A program made the position numbers and the translations under genes. This document shows positions 50,413 to 62,704 of a stretch of DNA of 64,000 bases, piece after piece (the stretch's first letter is position 1; the number at the start of each line of letters is the position of its first letter). The notes below the pieces were generated by a model, which saw only the letters and a program-made list of their open reading frames with translations, was not told where the DNA came from and made no database searches. The DNA comes from Primula veris (taxonomy: Eukaryota > Streptophyta > Magnoliopsida > Ericales > Primulaceae), in the NCBI GenBank assembly GCA_963682055.1, contig OY821740.1:41374795-41438794 (forward strand), read 5' to 3'.

Positions 50413-53400
50413 CTATCCTAATATCTTCTTTCGAGGAAAACTCCTATAAAGGGGTGTGCTCCCTCCATAATTAGGCATTGATCCGTCCTTGGTGGCTGAT
50501 CCGTCGACATGTATCTGCCAGTGTGATTGGGGAGAGAGTGCCAAAGGCTCGTCATAGCCTTCGGTGAATTCTGCGACGAAATCGGCCAGGACTTGTCCCT
50601 TTATGGCATGGCGGGGCGCGAATTCGATATGAAATTGGGATAGCTCGACCCCCCAGGCGGCAACTCGGCCGCTAATGTCCGTCCGTCGAAGTGACTCTTT
50701 AATATGAAACTTTGTATATACCCGGACCTGATGAGCTATGAAATAGTGTGGCAACTTCCTGGTTGCGACGACCAATGCCAGGCACAGCTTTTCCAAGGGT
50801 AGATAACGTGTTTCGGCTTCGACCAGAGTCTTGCTGACGAAGTAGATCGGAAATTGTTCGCGACCTTCTTCCCGTAGGATGACTGCGCTCACAGCTGTAG
50901 TGGAAACTGCTAGGTAGCATGCCAGAATGTCTCCTTTGTTCGGCCTTACCAGCAGTGGCAGTGTCCTCAAGTACTCTTTGAGATTGTTGAATGAGACTTC
51001 ACATTCCGGGTCCCAGACGAATTTTCTATTCTTCTTGAGTGATTCGAAAAACGACCGTCCCTTATCTGCGGATCGGCTAATGAACCTGCTCAGCGCGGCC
51101 ATCATTCCCGTGAGCTCTTGTACCTGTTTCTTATTCTTGGGCGCCGCTAGGTTTCGTAGAGCCGTTATTTGATCGGGATTAGCCTCTATTCCTCGTCGGC
51201 TAACCATATGCCCCAAGAATTTCCCTTTGCTGACGCCAAATGCACACTTGCTCGCATTGAGTTTCAGTTTGTGCTGGCCCAGCGTTCGGAAGACGTCCCT
51301 GATATCTTGAAGGTGGGACGTGGCTCTTTCGCTTTTGACGACCATGTCGTCTATGTATACCTCCATTGTTTTCCCTATATGATCTCGACATACCCGTGTT
51401 ATCATCCTTTGGTATGTTGCCCCCGCATTGCGTAGACCGAACGGCATTACCGTGTAGCAATAATTTCCCAAAGGCGATATAAATGAAGTCTTTTCTTGAT
51501 CTTCGCAGGCGAGGGGAATTTGATGGTATCCTGAGTACGCATCAAGGAAGGTCATCCGTTCCGCTCCTGCTGTTGCGTCCACCAGTTGATCGATCCTCGG
51601 AAGGGGAAAGTGGTCCCTCGGGCAGGCTTTATTGAGGTTGGTGAAGTCTATACAGACTCTTTCCTTCCCGTTCTTCTTAGGGACGACGACCGGGTTGGAC
51701 AACCATTTTGGATAGTAAACCTCCCTTATGGCTCCAGCCTCCAATAGCTTTTGTACTTCAGCGACTATAGCTGCTCTGTGCTGTACAGAGACTTTTCTGC
51801 TTCTCTGTGCTATTGGCTTGTACTCGGCGTTTACACTTAGGTGGTGGCATGCTGTAGTGGGGTCTAGGCCCGGCATGTCTTTAGGGCTCCAGGCGAATTT
51901 ATCAATGTTGCTGAAAAGGAACGCTTCTAACTCCTCGGATTCCTGTTTTGGAAGGTTATCGCCGAGGAGGAAATAGTGCTCCTCGTCCATATCCGGGATA
52001 TACACCTTCCTAAGTGTCTCTCCTACTTGTTCTTCGACAACCCTTTCGGCTTTGGATATTTGGCTGATCAGCTTCTTTGTGCTGGTGGGTTGTTCCACAG
52101 GGCTTCGTTGTTTTTGGAGGGTCGCGGTGATGTCCTCGCAGCGTCTTGAATCTTCTTGACATCCTCTGGCTGTCTCGATCGCCCCCCTATCATTCGGGTA
52201 TTTGACCTTTTGGTGATAGGTCGAGGGTATGGCCTTCATGGCATGTAGCCAAGGTCGGCCCAATATTGCGTTGTGCCCAGAATGGTCGTCGACCACTAAG
52301 AACTCCACGGGAACCGACATGGACCCTGTTGTGACACTGAGGACGATCTTACCCAAAGGTTTGGTCGTTTCGGAGATGAATCCGATCAGTGTGACATCGG
52401 TAGGCTGAAGATCTTGCAGCTTGAGTTCCATCTTGTCGAAAAGCTCTTTGTACATGATATCACAAGAGGCTCCTTGGTCGACAAGTACCCTGCCGACTGT
52501 GTCTAGGCCGATTTGAACACGGAGGTTAATGGCGTCACCGTGGGGGTATATCACCCCTTCTTCGTCAAGATCCGAAAAAGAAATGGGCGGATGTCGTCGT
52601 GGTGTGCATTGTCGTTTTGACGTCGACGCCTGTGATGTCTTGGCTACTTGGCTAAAGTGGGCCAGCTGCCGTTGTCGTGATCGTTCCCCGCCTGGGCCCT
52701 TGGGTCGTGACATATGAACGACATTGATCGTTTTGCCCTGCCGGTTGTCAGATCCCTCGATGGCCAGTTGTTTGCCTTTATTCCCAGCTCCTTTGATGAA
52801 CTTGGCTAGGTATCCTGCATCGCCCCACTGGTTCATTCGCCATCGTAGGTTACGGCAATGCTCAGTGAGATGGCCGTGATCCTCGTGATATGCGCAGAAG
52901 AGCTTGGAATCTCTCTGACTGGGGGGAGAGATGATCGGTTGTGGTCGGGAATACCAACTTTCTCTGCATATCTCCTTGAGGATATCTTCAGCAGACAGGT
53001 TGAAAGTGTATCGCAGTTCGACCGGTCCGAAAGTGTTTCGGAGTTCCCTCTCTTGGGGCCGAACCTGTTGAAATGGCTTGGGTGGCATCGGGTAGGCGAG
53101 CTGGAGCGGTTTATGTTCGTTGGTCGGTGTTGGGTAGGCAATCTGGAGCGGTTTAGGCTCTAGTGCTCGTAGTCGCTCTCCCCTGCTACGGACCTCGGGC
53201 TCTTTGCCCTTTCTGGTCGGTTGGAATGCTTCTCCCCTGCTATTTCTAACTCTTTTGCGACCCACCTGTGCCTCACGGACCGACTCTCTTCTTGGTAGAG
53301 TTCGGTTTAGGAAACGCAGTTCGTCGTTTTTATCGGTGAGGTGGGTACAATAGGCTAGCAGGGAATCAGTGGTCGGGAAGTTTTTGCCTATGAACTTCCT

Positions 53401-54708
53401 TCTCGCCCAATAGCCATTAGGGATGGAATTGATAAAATTTTGGATGGCTATATTATTGGCGTATCGTGGAATCTGGTTTGCTACGTCGATGAAACGTATG
53501 CAGTAATCGTTGAGCCTTTCATTTGGCATCATCGTCATTTTAAGAAGGGTTTCGATACTAACCTTCTTTTTTCGATGAGCAGCGTACCGGGTGGAGTACG
53601 CTCTTAGCAGTTCTGCCCAGTTTCTAATGGAGCCCCGTGGTAAGTTATGATACCATGACGAAGCCTCTTGACCCAAGCTGTTTTTGAAAAATTTGCACAT
53701 CAGTGCATGGTCGTCACTCCACAGTTCCATCTTCGTCTTGTAGTGCCTCAGATGGTCGATAGGGCAACTCTTTCCATCATAGAGCCTGAATTCGGGGATG
53801 ACGAACCCCATAGGATTGCGGTACCGCGTGATCTGTTCAGCACACGGGGTTTCTTGGCATACGTTCCAAGCCTGTTGGAACGCGTCATCCGTGACTTGGT
53901 AGGGGGGAGGGTATCCTTCCTGATGTGGTGGTGGGCCATATCCCTCCCCGATCCTGTAATCGGGATATCTATCGTCCTTCGTGTTTGTGTGGACACGTTC
54001 CGTATGTGTGTTCGGATGGACGATAGTTATTGGGACATTGCCCCCTTGGTGGGGGACTCTTGTATCGGTTCGCCGACCCGCTGCCTCCAGGGCGGCCCTG
54101 TAGGCAGAATCTTCCACTTCATGGCGTGGGTCTTTGTTGGGTTGGATAACTGGCAATACGATGCCGGCCGCTGTCATGGCCGTCATGCATGCCGCCAGCT
54201 GAGCTTGTAGCTGTGTGTAGTTCCTTTCATCGGCTAATGGAACGACATGTTGTACCTCCACCGTGGGTGGTGTAATCATCCTCGGAGAATTAGTCGGCAG
54301 TCGTGGCGACTGTCCGAGTACATGATCCTCGGGCATGCCAAACTGATGAGCCTCGTCCGTTTGTAAACGGGCACCAGAGTTGACCGAGGTCGTGGGCAAA
54401 GGGACTCTTGAGCTCGGCCCTGCTTGGGACCCGGTTAAGCGTCTTCGTGCACGCCTTAATACGGGCACGTCTTGTTCGTCCTCCGAGGACGAAATGTGTT
54501 CGTCGACAATTCCTTCGATGAAATGTCGGGGTGGTTCGACCGGTTGTTCTTGGTTTGCGTAGGAGTTTGTTGGTTGGTTTCCGGATTGGATAGCTTCATA
54601 TCTGTCGCGGATAGCGAGTAGATCGTCGAGGTCTTGTTGGCTAATTTGTGTGTTTTGGTTATTGGTTTCTACTATCTCGGGATGGGTTTCCTCTACATTG
54701 GTAACCAT
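50413..54708 (-). CDS. Gypsy gag-protease-reverse transcriptase, truncated in RNase H
   Basis: A 1431-residue uninterrupted frame. The gag domain covers ~300-480 (FRLYDGKSCPIDHLRHYKTK region). A CX2HX4GHXTXXC-like finger, CAYHEDHGHLTEHC, lies near 609, and a protease-type motif LVDQGASCDIM near 746. Reverse transcriptase spans ~970-1150 with the catalytic YIDDMV near 1119, followed by the RNase H-like domain linked to RT. A second RNase H starts at WQIHVDGSA near the end but breaks into unrelated sequence (after ATKDGS), marking the deletion joint near 50470. Finger type suggests the Tat/Athila side of Gypsy rather than a chromovirus, with moderate certainty. No stop or frameshift occurs before the joint. 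Confidence 0.92.
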   Translation of the reverse strand: MVTNVEETHPEIVETNNQNTQISQQDLDDLLAIRDRYEAIQSGNQPTNSYANQEQPVEPPRHFIEGIVDEHISSSEDEQDVPVLRRARRRLTGSQAGPSSRVPLPTTSVNSGARLQTDEAHQFGMPEDHVLGQSPRLPTNSPRMITPPTVEVQHVVPLADERNYTQLQAQLAACMTAMTAAGIVLPVIQPNKDPRHEVEDSAYRAALEAAGRRTDTRVPHQGGNVPITIVHPNTHTERVHTNTKDDRYPDYRIGEGYGPPPHQEGYPPPYQVTDDAFQQAWNVCQETPCAEQITRYRNPMGFVIPEFRLYDGKSCPIDHLRHYKTKMELWSDDHALMCKFFKNSLGQEASSWYHNLPRGSIRNWAELLRAYSTRYAAHRKKKVSIETLLKMTMMPNERLNDYCIRFIDVANQIPRYANNIAIQNFINSIPNGYWARRKFIGKNFPTTDSLLAYCTHLTDKNDELRFLNRTLPRRESVREAQVGRKRVRNSRGEAFQPTRKGKEPEVRSRGERLRALEPKPLQIAYPTPTNEHKPLQLAYPMPPKPFQQVRPQERELRNTFGPVELRYTFNLSAEDILKEICRESWYSRPQPIISPPSQRDSKLFCAYHEDHGHLTEHCRNLRWRMNQWGDAGYLAKFIKGAGNKGKQLAIEGSDNRQGKTINVVHMSRPKGPGGERSRQRQLAHFSQVAKTSQASTSKRQCTPRRHPPISFSDLDEEGVIYPHGDAINLRVQIGLDTVGRVLVDQGASCDIMYKELFDKMELKLQDLQPTDVTLIGFISETTKPLGKIVLSVTTGSMSVPVEFLVVDDHSGHNAILGRPWLHAMKAIPSTYHQKVKYPNDRGAIETARGCQEDSRRCEDITATLQKQRSPVEQPTSTKKLISQISKAERVVEEQVGETLRKVYIPDMDEEHYFLLGDNLPKQESEELEAFLFSNIDKFAWSPKDMPGLDPTTACHHLSVNAEYKPIAQRSRKVSVQHRAAIVAEVQKLLEAGAIREVYYPKWLSNPVVVPKKNGKERVCIDFTNLNKACPRDHFPLPRIDQLVDATAGAERMTFLDAYSGYHQIPLACEDQEKTSFISPLGNYCYTVMPFGLRNAGATYQRMITRVCRDHIGKTMEVYIDDMVVKSERATSHLQDIRDVFRTLGQHKLKLNASKCAFGVSKGKFLGHMVSRRGIEANPDQITALRNLAAPKNKKQVQELTGMMAALSRFISRSADKGRSFFESLKKNRKFVWDPECEVSFNNLKEYLRTLPLLVRPNKGDILACYLAVSTTAVSAVILREEGREQFPIYFVSKTLVEAETRYLPLEKLCLALVVATRKLPHYFIAHQVRVYTKFHIKESLRRTDISGRVAAWGVELSQFHIEFAPRHAIKGQVLADFVAEFTEGYDEPLALSPQSHWQIHVDGSATKDGSMPNYGGSTPLYRSFPRKKILG

Positions 54709-54787
54709 TGTCGCTCGTCTGGCAGAGTATTGGTATTCGAATTCTAAACTAGTTGGGAACTAGATGATTCCCGAAGACGGCGCCATT

Positions 54788-55355
54788 TGATAAAGCCATA
54801 ACTTTGGTCGGTTGCGTTAGGCTTTTCAACAAAGATAAAATGACAAATCGACCGAGAATAAATGATGCTTCCTGATCTTTATTATGACTCGGATTCTTGT
54901 CCTTGTTCGGACTATTACACTTGTTCGGATTCGTATTCCGATTTTACGATTATGCTCGATATAACTATTTAATCCCTCGTCTTGATCTTTCTCCTCTTTT
55001 ATTCGATGCTCGGCTGTCTTTTCTCGGTTTGTTTCTTGAAGTGATATGCTTTGGTTAGTTTCTCTCTTTTCTTAACTTCTCTCTATATTTTTTGGATAGA
55101 TTTTCTGGTCCTTTTCTAGGAGGGGTAGTGGGCTATTTATAGGCAACTGCGCCTTCTAGGATAGTGACAAATGTCTTCATCCCAGGGATTTCTCAGACAA
55201 GGGTCCCCCTTTGATTGGGCTTGGGCTTTGTGTTGTAGCCCCTCAATCCCTACAACCAATATGAGATGACCCATTTAAGCGTTGGATGCCCATTTATAAA
55301 GTGGGTTGATTATGACCCGAATAAAATATTCGGGTCTGATTTTTGTGTTCTATCA
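54788..55355 (-). repeat. Gypsy 5' LTR
   Basis: Same sequence as the 3' LTR. The element promoter should lie here and read toward lower coordinates. A TATA-like box is not assigned. Confidence 0.95.
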
Positions 55356-58300
55356 GAGAGCATAAATAAATAAATACTAAGAGACTCTAAAATTTGAATT
55401 TGTACATGAAATAAGAAACGAGAAATGAAAAACATGTTTTTAAAAAGGAAACGAGTTTCCTATTGTATATGGTTATAAGAAAATTTTATTTTTATTATGT
55501 GAGCCTATTTGATAGATGAGTAATGATATGTAAAATATTTACAGAACTATCACACTCATGATTATACTAACCATGTCATCAATCTTATCTAGCAGATGTC
55601 AAAATAGATTTACATCAAACATAATTAAATTTTAAAAAATTTGTTATATTTACGCTTCGACCCTTATGAATATGGTAAGAAGTGTGTAAATAGTTTACAT
55701 ATCATTACGCTTGGTGGATAAAGATGATAAGCGTTATGTTTTAGATAAATAAAATAATAGTTTGAACGGACTATTTACCATAGTTAATAAAAATCATAAG
55801 ACAAGGTTGGTCATTCAATGGGTGCATACTGGCTAGTACTTCCTTTTGATTCTCCAAATTCAGTTTATTTTGTCATCTAACACTCCTCATTTTGGAGAGG
55901 TGCGAGAATTAAGCATTAGTGTTTTAATTAGGTGGTGATAACTTATAATGAGACATTGAGACCTAACCACTTTTGAGAAATAATTCATTTGCTAACACGG
56001 AAAATTACGTATATTTGATTAAACGTTACAACTGCACAAGTCCAAAGTGTATAATGTATTGGTCCCATTCGACTCGCTCATACTAGACCGGACCATGTGT
56101 CATGGGACTACAAACATTCTTATTCAAATCGATATATATTCATATGTGGGTTCTACCAAAAATAACCATGCATTACTACTAACCTCTGAAATATTACACT
56201 AATTACTGTACCAAAAAAGTAGGAATACAATACTATTTACTACTATTATCTCTTGGACACATTCTTAGAAATTTGCAGGAGTAATAAAAATAATGCATTA
56301 TTAAAAGTAAATAATTTAAATCAAGCACTAAAAGTAGTGATTATAAAGGTTGCGGAAACATTTCAGGAGAGTGGGGTAAGTGCGCAGTAATTACACAGTA
56401 ATGCTATCCAAAAACCGAATCGATAAAAATGATAATTACAACAATAATCCTTATATTATTAAATATACTTATTGGTCTTTATACTTTTAATATTGAAGAA
56501 ATTGTCCCCAATTTATTCTTATAACTTAAAGAGACAATTGCTTCTTATAAGTCAAAAATAAAATAAAAAGCATCTATACGGGAATCATTCATTCCAATGG
56601 ATCCTTATAAAGTTTCACCCAGAGTAGTCTTCTTTTGTTTATGATGAATGTAGATAATTTGTAAAGTATTTGACACGGATGATCAATCTAGATTTTTTTG
56701 GATGTGTTGTCTCTGTCGAAAACCATGATTTTTGCCACAAATAAATCGAAATACATAGTAAAATACAAGATTCACTATAATTTTTTTTGAGTTTGGAGGT
56801 GGGATGAGCAGTCTACTTGGACTGTTCACACCATATTTGAGTCGGCTCTATTAATACACATACACATACGCATACACATACCATAATTTTTTCAGAAAAG
56901 AACTTGTACAATGGAAATTTTAGAATGTTACACACCAATTTAGAGTAAATATACAAATTAGAGAACTAAATATGCTTACGATACAACGGAGAAGAAGAAG
57001 AAGAAGAAGAGGCACAAAAGATCGTAAACTTTTCACATTTGTTTTTTTCTAAAATTTCAATACCAAATATGCCATTTATAAACTACTTACGAATCAAATA
57101 AAATTACATCTCAGACTATAGTACCCATATACATAATAACAAATTGTGTTTAATAATGTCCCTATGTTAAGTTAAATTCCCTGACCAAGACAATAAACCT
57201 CTGTAGCATCATTTGAATTAAATTTCCATTCACATTCAAGAGAGAGAGAGAGAGAGAGAGAAACTATACAAATACAAATATTAATAATTATACATACATT
57301 ACGTACACAAACATATAATACAATATTTACATACATACTACATACATAAAATCTCGCTGTCAACAGAAGCAGAAAACAAATAAACAGACCAAAATCATCA
57401 TTTTTATCAGTTACTCCTTGAAACAGGTACTTTATTCAAATTTGATACATTTTTTCACTTTCTTCTTTTTTATTTGATCACGTTGACTTTAGTTACTCAC
57501 TTTCATATTTATTGATTTTTTTTGTAAGTATATTTTTATATCTTCTTCACTTCTTGTTTAAATTCCAGTTGATCTTGCAGTTACTTTTTTTTTTTTTTTT
57601 TTTTATCATTCTGTTTATAGATTTTTGGCTTTTATCATGATCATGAACTTCATTTTTTACGTTCGTGATTTGTTTGTGAACAAAAAAAAGATCTTTTTGT
57701 CTATTTCCCACCTTTTTAATCTGACTATTTAACAAATAATACATTTAATCATTAATTTTGCCATCTTGTTAGTTGTTACTAGTCTACACAAAATTCGAAC
57801 AATTGATATATATATATATATATATACCATATTTCATGATTCACAATTTTACCACCAATCCATACAAAATCAAATAATTTGTAGGTCAAACTAGGAAAAT
57901 TCACGAGTGATCAATAGTTTAAATTTGATGTATGTGTAATAACTGTCAGAATTTATGTAGATTGGTGTTTATCTCATCAGCGTGGTTTGAAATATCAAAT
58001 ATTAGTATATAATTAGTGATTTTGAGTTGAAAGTATAATGTTGGACTACTGGTTAGTGTAAATCAATATCTACTTTGTGAAATTTAATGTAGCATAAAAT
58101 TAAAAGCAATAGGTTGGTAGTGTATAAAAGTTATTATTTCACTTTTTGATAATGTCAGGAAAAATTAGAAGTTTTAAGCTGAATGACTCGACGTTTTTTC
58201 AGCCTGAAACAAGCCTGCTTATTTGCTTAAAAATTTGCTTCCAAACAATCCCTAACTTCTTTTACCTTGCCCCTGAGCAACAGTACAAAAAAAATTGACC

Positions 58301-58794
58301 AGAACTTTCAAACGGTTTTGAAATTTTCTTGACTTTTTACTGAACTTTTGTAGAAATCAAACTATAAGACTGTCCATTTCCTTTCAATTTCTTTCACTTC
58401 ACATTTACCGCTGGTATAGCTGTAATTTTTTATTTGCATAATTTCTGTAACTTTTGATTTGCATAATTTTTGCTTATAAAGTGTAATGCATTGGGTTGAT
58501 CAATTAGCTGAGTTTTTTTGTTTCTTTTTTGCTTTTTGCTAATTGGATTCAGCCCTAAACAAGCCAGTTTATTTACATAAACGCTTCTGCTTTACAATTA
58601 CTTAACTTCTTCTGACTTGTTTTGAGAACTGTTAAGAAACTAATCACCAAACTGTAGAGTTTGGGATTTTCTTTAGTTTGCTTTTAAACCAGAAATTAAG
58701 CTCTTTAGGATGGAAAAGTAAATTTATAAAAGGCTCAAATTCGGTGGAATTTTGTCAATTTCAGAGATCGTGAATCCGTGAATAGTTACTAGTA
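55356..58794. other. Upstream region and leader of the WVD2-like gene
   Basis: AT-rich non-coding DNA. A GA microsatellite (57240-57261) and a TA run (57809-57826) are present. Purine-rich DNA at 57360-57425 (agaagcagaaaacaaataaa) looks like leader sequence, and a tttcag acceptor at 58763 lies 31 bp before the start codon, so a leader intron is likely. No other gene was recognised. Confidence 0.45.
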
Positions 58795-61700
58795 ATGGCT
58801 ACTGAAAATGGGGGCTTTGAGGAGGATGAGAGGGGTGTTATCGAGAGCATGCATGATGAAGTTGTTAACGGCGAGAAGGCTATTGATGTAGCTATAGCTG
58901 AAGAAGTAAAATCCGTTAATGTTCCCACAATAAAAAAATCAACCACTTCAAGTGCGTCAAAAAATGGTAGTGCAACTTTAAGGAGTGGTAAAAAGGTCAT
59001 GAATGCGAAAGAGAGGGTCCCTCTTGCTTCGAACACTAAGCGCGGGCTTAGTCAGAGTTTATCTTTTCCAGCCAAGGGGGTTCGGCCCGATACAACGAAA
59101 ATGAGCATTGATGGGATTGGGCCAAAGCCCGAGGGAAAAAATAATGAACAGGGCTCGGTTCTGCTTTTGAATCCAAAAACTAGACGGGCCTCGGCTACTG
59201 TTAACTTAAAGGAAAATGGCGGTGGGATATCTTCTCGAAGGGCTACAATGGCATCTGTGCATAGCGTTCAACGGTCATTGGTAAAACAGTTGTTTTGCCC
59301 TTTTTGTATAATTTATATTAGTTTTTTATAGGGCCAGTTACGCTTCTGTACATTAAGCCATTAAGTTGTCATAAGATTACGCCAATCTACAAAATTTAGC
59401 AATTGGTTCATTAATGTTGCATTTCTCTACGCGTACACTTCGTGTACCGGTTAAAAAAAAATCCATAGGGTGCGATGCCAAGTCGTTAACAAAGTATTAT
59501 GTTTTACACACTATTCCATCATGTATATTTATTTTAACACTAGTTTATTACTGCTTAACTACTGTAGTTCCGGGTTATAGCTTTTTCTTTATAGTTTTTT
59601 TTTTTTATATAAACTTACAGAATCAGGAAAAAAAAACTACTAGGTTGGAGAGTAATTGCAAATCATTGCAGCTTGGTGTAGAGAATTGAAATCTGATGAT
59701 AAGTTACTATGTTGATATATAAATCTATGACTAACCATGTATCAAAAATTTACTTTCTTGATGCTATTTGTTTCATTTTTGTATATTTATCAGTCTGGAA
59801 AATCTGGTTCTGCAACTGGTTCTGTGAGGACTGCTTCATCTGAGGTCTCATTGTGAGTTTCCACTACCGGTTGATTAAACAAAGTTTTGCAAGTTCTTAT
59901 GGGAAATTGACATATTTTGGTAGACCTGTTATTTGGATATAACTGAAGTTTGATGATGGCTTTACTCTTAAATGCAGGCCCGTTGATAAACAGGTTAATC
60001 TCGTCAAAGCTGCATTGTCGATCAAGGAAGATGAGGATGCTCGTTCCACCACTTCATCGTAGAACTCCTATCCTAGACTTTGTTTCTCTTATCTATCATT
60101 TAGTGTTTAGACTCTTCTAATGCTTCGTAAAATTAATTTAAAATTGTATAATTACTTTTTTTAGGAATGTGAGTGGGCAAAGGAGAAGCGAATCTGGGTT
60201 CTCATTCCGGTTGAATGAGCGTGCTGAAAAGAGAAAAGAGGTGAGTAATTCAGGTACCAATTTATGTATCGATTTTGTGGGATTGCAATACTTTTGGCAG
60301 TAATAAAGACGTTGATCCTTGTGTATAGTTCTTTTCGAAGCTTGAAGAGAAGATCCAAGCAAAGGAAGCTGAGAAAACCAACATTCAGGTTAAAACAATG
60401 GTTAGTATTACACATATCTTTGTTGGTCACAAATTAGTAAATTACTAGACCTCCAATTTGATCTATACATTGTATCAATTTTGTGGTTGTCATTTTCGAT
60501 TTATCTTATTGGAGGCAATGGATGCAGGAAAACCAGGAGGAAGAGATAAAACAGTTGAGGAAGAGCCTTACGTTTAAAGCTACTCCTATGCCTAAATTTT
60601 ATAAAGAGCCTATTGCTAAAGTTGAGCTGAAGAAGGTGAACTATAATCTTCTATTTGACATGATGATATAGTGTAACTACAGTTTGTGAGTCTTTATATC
60701 ATGTGACAGTTCCCTGCTTAATTTTTGGCTATGGAAGTGTGTCACATACTCGCATATATGATTTACATATTCCATAATATATGTTTCAACACATTATGAA
60801 ATCAAAAGTATGAGGATCTGATCTCGACAAGTAACACAAGGTAGATCAAGACCTTATGTATCCCCCCATTAGTGAGTTTTCATTTTTTTCGCATAAGTTT
60901 CTCTACCTTGTTGAACCTCTGGGGTTTGAGATACTTTTATGCATCTATATATGTGTGTAGTTTCGATTTGGAATAAGCAGGTGTCCATTGTTACAGTTTG
61001 AAGAATTATGTTATATAATGATATAGTAATTTGCCATTATAAACAGGAAATAAGGAGAAATTTGGATTGCTTTCACACACTAGTCACAGAGTATAAATAT
61101 TGCCTACAGTTGTTTGGTGACTAAGAGACACGATAGTTTTTTAAAGAAGGGGTACTTATTTGGCGTCCGCTTTTGAGAAAATACTGACTGGGAACAAAGT
61201 TGGGTTTACTCAGCTTTTAATTTTTTATACTTTTCAGGTTAGAAAAGCCGAAAATGCACTGCAACTTATTTAAGAAAAAAGTTTAACTTGAAAAGCTGCA
61301 ATCAAACACGCTCTAGAAGACCAAACTGGCATTTAACTTTTCCCTTTTAACGTTTCAGCCTTGTAATTTTTCTGTCTTTCTGTCATGTCTGGTCTATTAG
61401 TCAAAAGTTGTGATTATTTTGTATACATTTTTTTTCTTAGATCCCAACGACACGCCCGAAATCTCCAAAACTGGGAAGGAATAAGAGCTTCACTACCGCA
61501 AAGGCTAATCTCTCCGAAGGTGGAGAATCATGCCTTGCCCCTGATTTGAACCAAAACGAAGCCAAATCCCCTAAAGTTATCCAAGCAAGTAATTTAAAAG
61601 TTGTTTCAATTTCAAAAAAGCCTGTTAAAAAGTCGTCCTCAAAACTCGAGTCCCACAAACAAGCATCCGTAAAAGCAGCAGGGGAAAAGGTGGTGAACAC

Positions 61701-61854
61701 AGAAAATGAAACAAAAGTAGAAGATACGAAATCCGATACTGAGAAAATTGAAGAAATTCAAGAAAATGAAAGCAAGCTTGCTGATTCTTGTGAAGTCAAT
61801 GACGAGATAAAAGATGAATGTGTGACTGCTGCTCAAGTCGAGGTTGAAGGTTAA
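58795..61854 (+). CDS. TPX2-domain WVD2-like microtubule-associated protein
   Basis: Member of the WAVE-DAMPENED2-like family, which binds and bundles cortical microtubules and affects cell shape. Exons: 58795-59280, 59794-59852, 59978-60058, 60165-60240, 60329-60400, 60528-60635, 61441-61854; 431 residues, all GT-AG. The N-terminal ~190 residues are acidic then basic, low-complexity and probably disordered. The TPX2 region (~220-294) includes [11 protein letters not shown], the diagnostic KLEEK (238-242), [19 protein letters not shown] and FYKEP. The C-terminal exon begins [14 protein letters not shown], conserved in the family, and ends in a Lys/Glu-rich tail. The donor at 60401 gives VKTM before ENQEEE; a slightly different splice there is possible. 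The nearest named paralogue cannot be fixed. Confidence 0.88.
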
Positions 61855-62550
61855 AGGACACATTTGGGGGGTGGTTGGGGGGCTGCATCTATAATTTTCG
61901 TAATTAATTAATTTGTTAATAGTGTGTGGTTGTATGCTCTTTTACATATCACAAAAAATGGTTTGTACAAAAAGAAATTTGTTTTTGTGGTTCCTTTTAT
62001 TTTCACTGAGAGATTTATGTGTTGAAATGCACCACCTGCTTGATATCATTATTTTGATCTTTGTAAATTAAGGATTATTTGATTGCAACTCCATTTTGTA
62101 CACTCATCTTGTCCTTTATTTACAGTCTCGACATTTTTGGCCAACCAGTTTAAAAATCATCTTTCTTTTGCTTTTCTCCCTCTGTTTTCTTACTTCGTGG
62201 AACATTCTATGCAGGTTTCTAAAGTTTCTTGTTTATATTTGAAATGAACAGAAAAGAAGAATGAACATCTACTAACGGCAAATACAAGTATTGACATTTT
62301 TTAGGAAAAGCAATGCACATGTTCAAAATAAAAATTTACAAGCATATAAGCCTGTTGCCACAATTAAGGTTGATTTAATAATGCAGATCACATATTTCAT
62401 GAAGCAATATCAAGATTCTTTATTTCTTTGGGAAGAAAATAGAGGACCACCTATTATTTCATCAAAATCTCAACTAGTGGTAACCAAGTAAAGACTGTTT
62501 TCAACCGGAGGATGAGGGGCTGCTAACTTGGATATCACAAAAACGAAATA
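61855..62550. other. WVD2-like 3' flank
   Basis: 3' UTR of the upstream gene and intergenic DNA. Only ~850 bp separate the WVD2-like stop from the Lhcb1 start, so the Lhcb1 promoter must lie within this short interval. No further gene seen. Confidence 0.5.
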
Positions 62551-62629
62551 AAAAATCTTGCAATCCAATGAAAATAAAGATCTAAGATATCCGAAGATCA
62601 GTTATCTTTAGCCTGAACTTGTATAAATA
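62551..62629 (+). promoter_or_regulatory. Lhcb1 proximal promoter
   Basis: AAAAATCT at 62551-62558 equals the CCA1-binding site described for Lhcb1 promoters. It is followed by CCAAT at 62565-62569, GATA/I-box-like ttatctttag (62602-62611, reverse GATAA) and TATAAATA at 62622-62629. This order fits light- and clock-regulated Lhcb genes. The TATA box lies ~75 bp before the ATG. Confidence 0.7.
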
Positions 62630-62704
62630 ATATCAATTACCATTCAACTTATCATCACTAAGAACTACAAACAACTACATTCAAGCTTAAAATTTTCCAG
62701 ATTC

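Larger units (their letters stand above)
49694..55355 (-). mobile_element. Ty3/Gypsy LTR retrotransposon lacking integrase
   Basis: A 5662-bp element on the - strand. Two 568-bp LTRs (49694-50261, 54788-55355) appear identical by eye and are flanked by the 5-bp duplication GAGAG (49689-49693 and 55356-55360). On the - strand a primer binding site TGGCGCCGTCTTCGGG (tRNA-Asp-like, 54770-54785) follows the 5' LTR, and a purine-rich aggaagtcagggagcac precedes the 3' LTR. One long gag-pol frame ends in early RNase H, only ~150 bp before the 3' LTR, so most of RNase H and all of integrase are missing. It is a young, probably non-autonomous deletion derivative. Confidence 0.95.
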
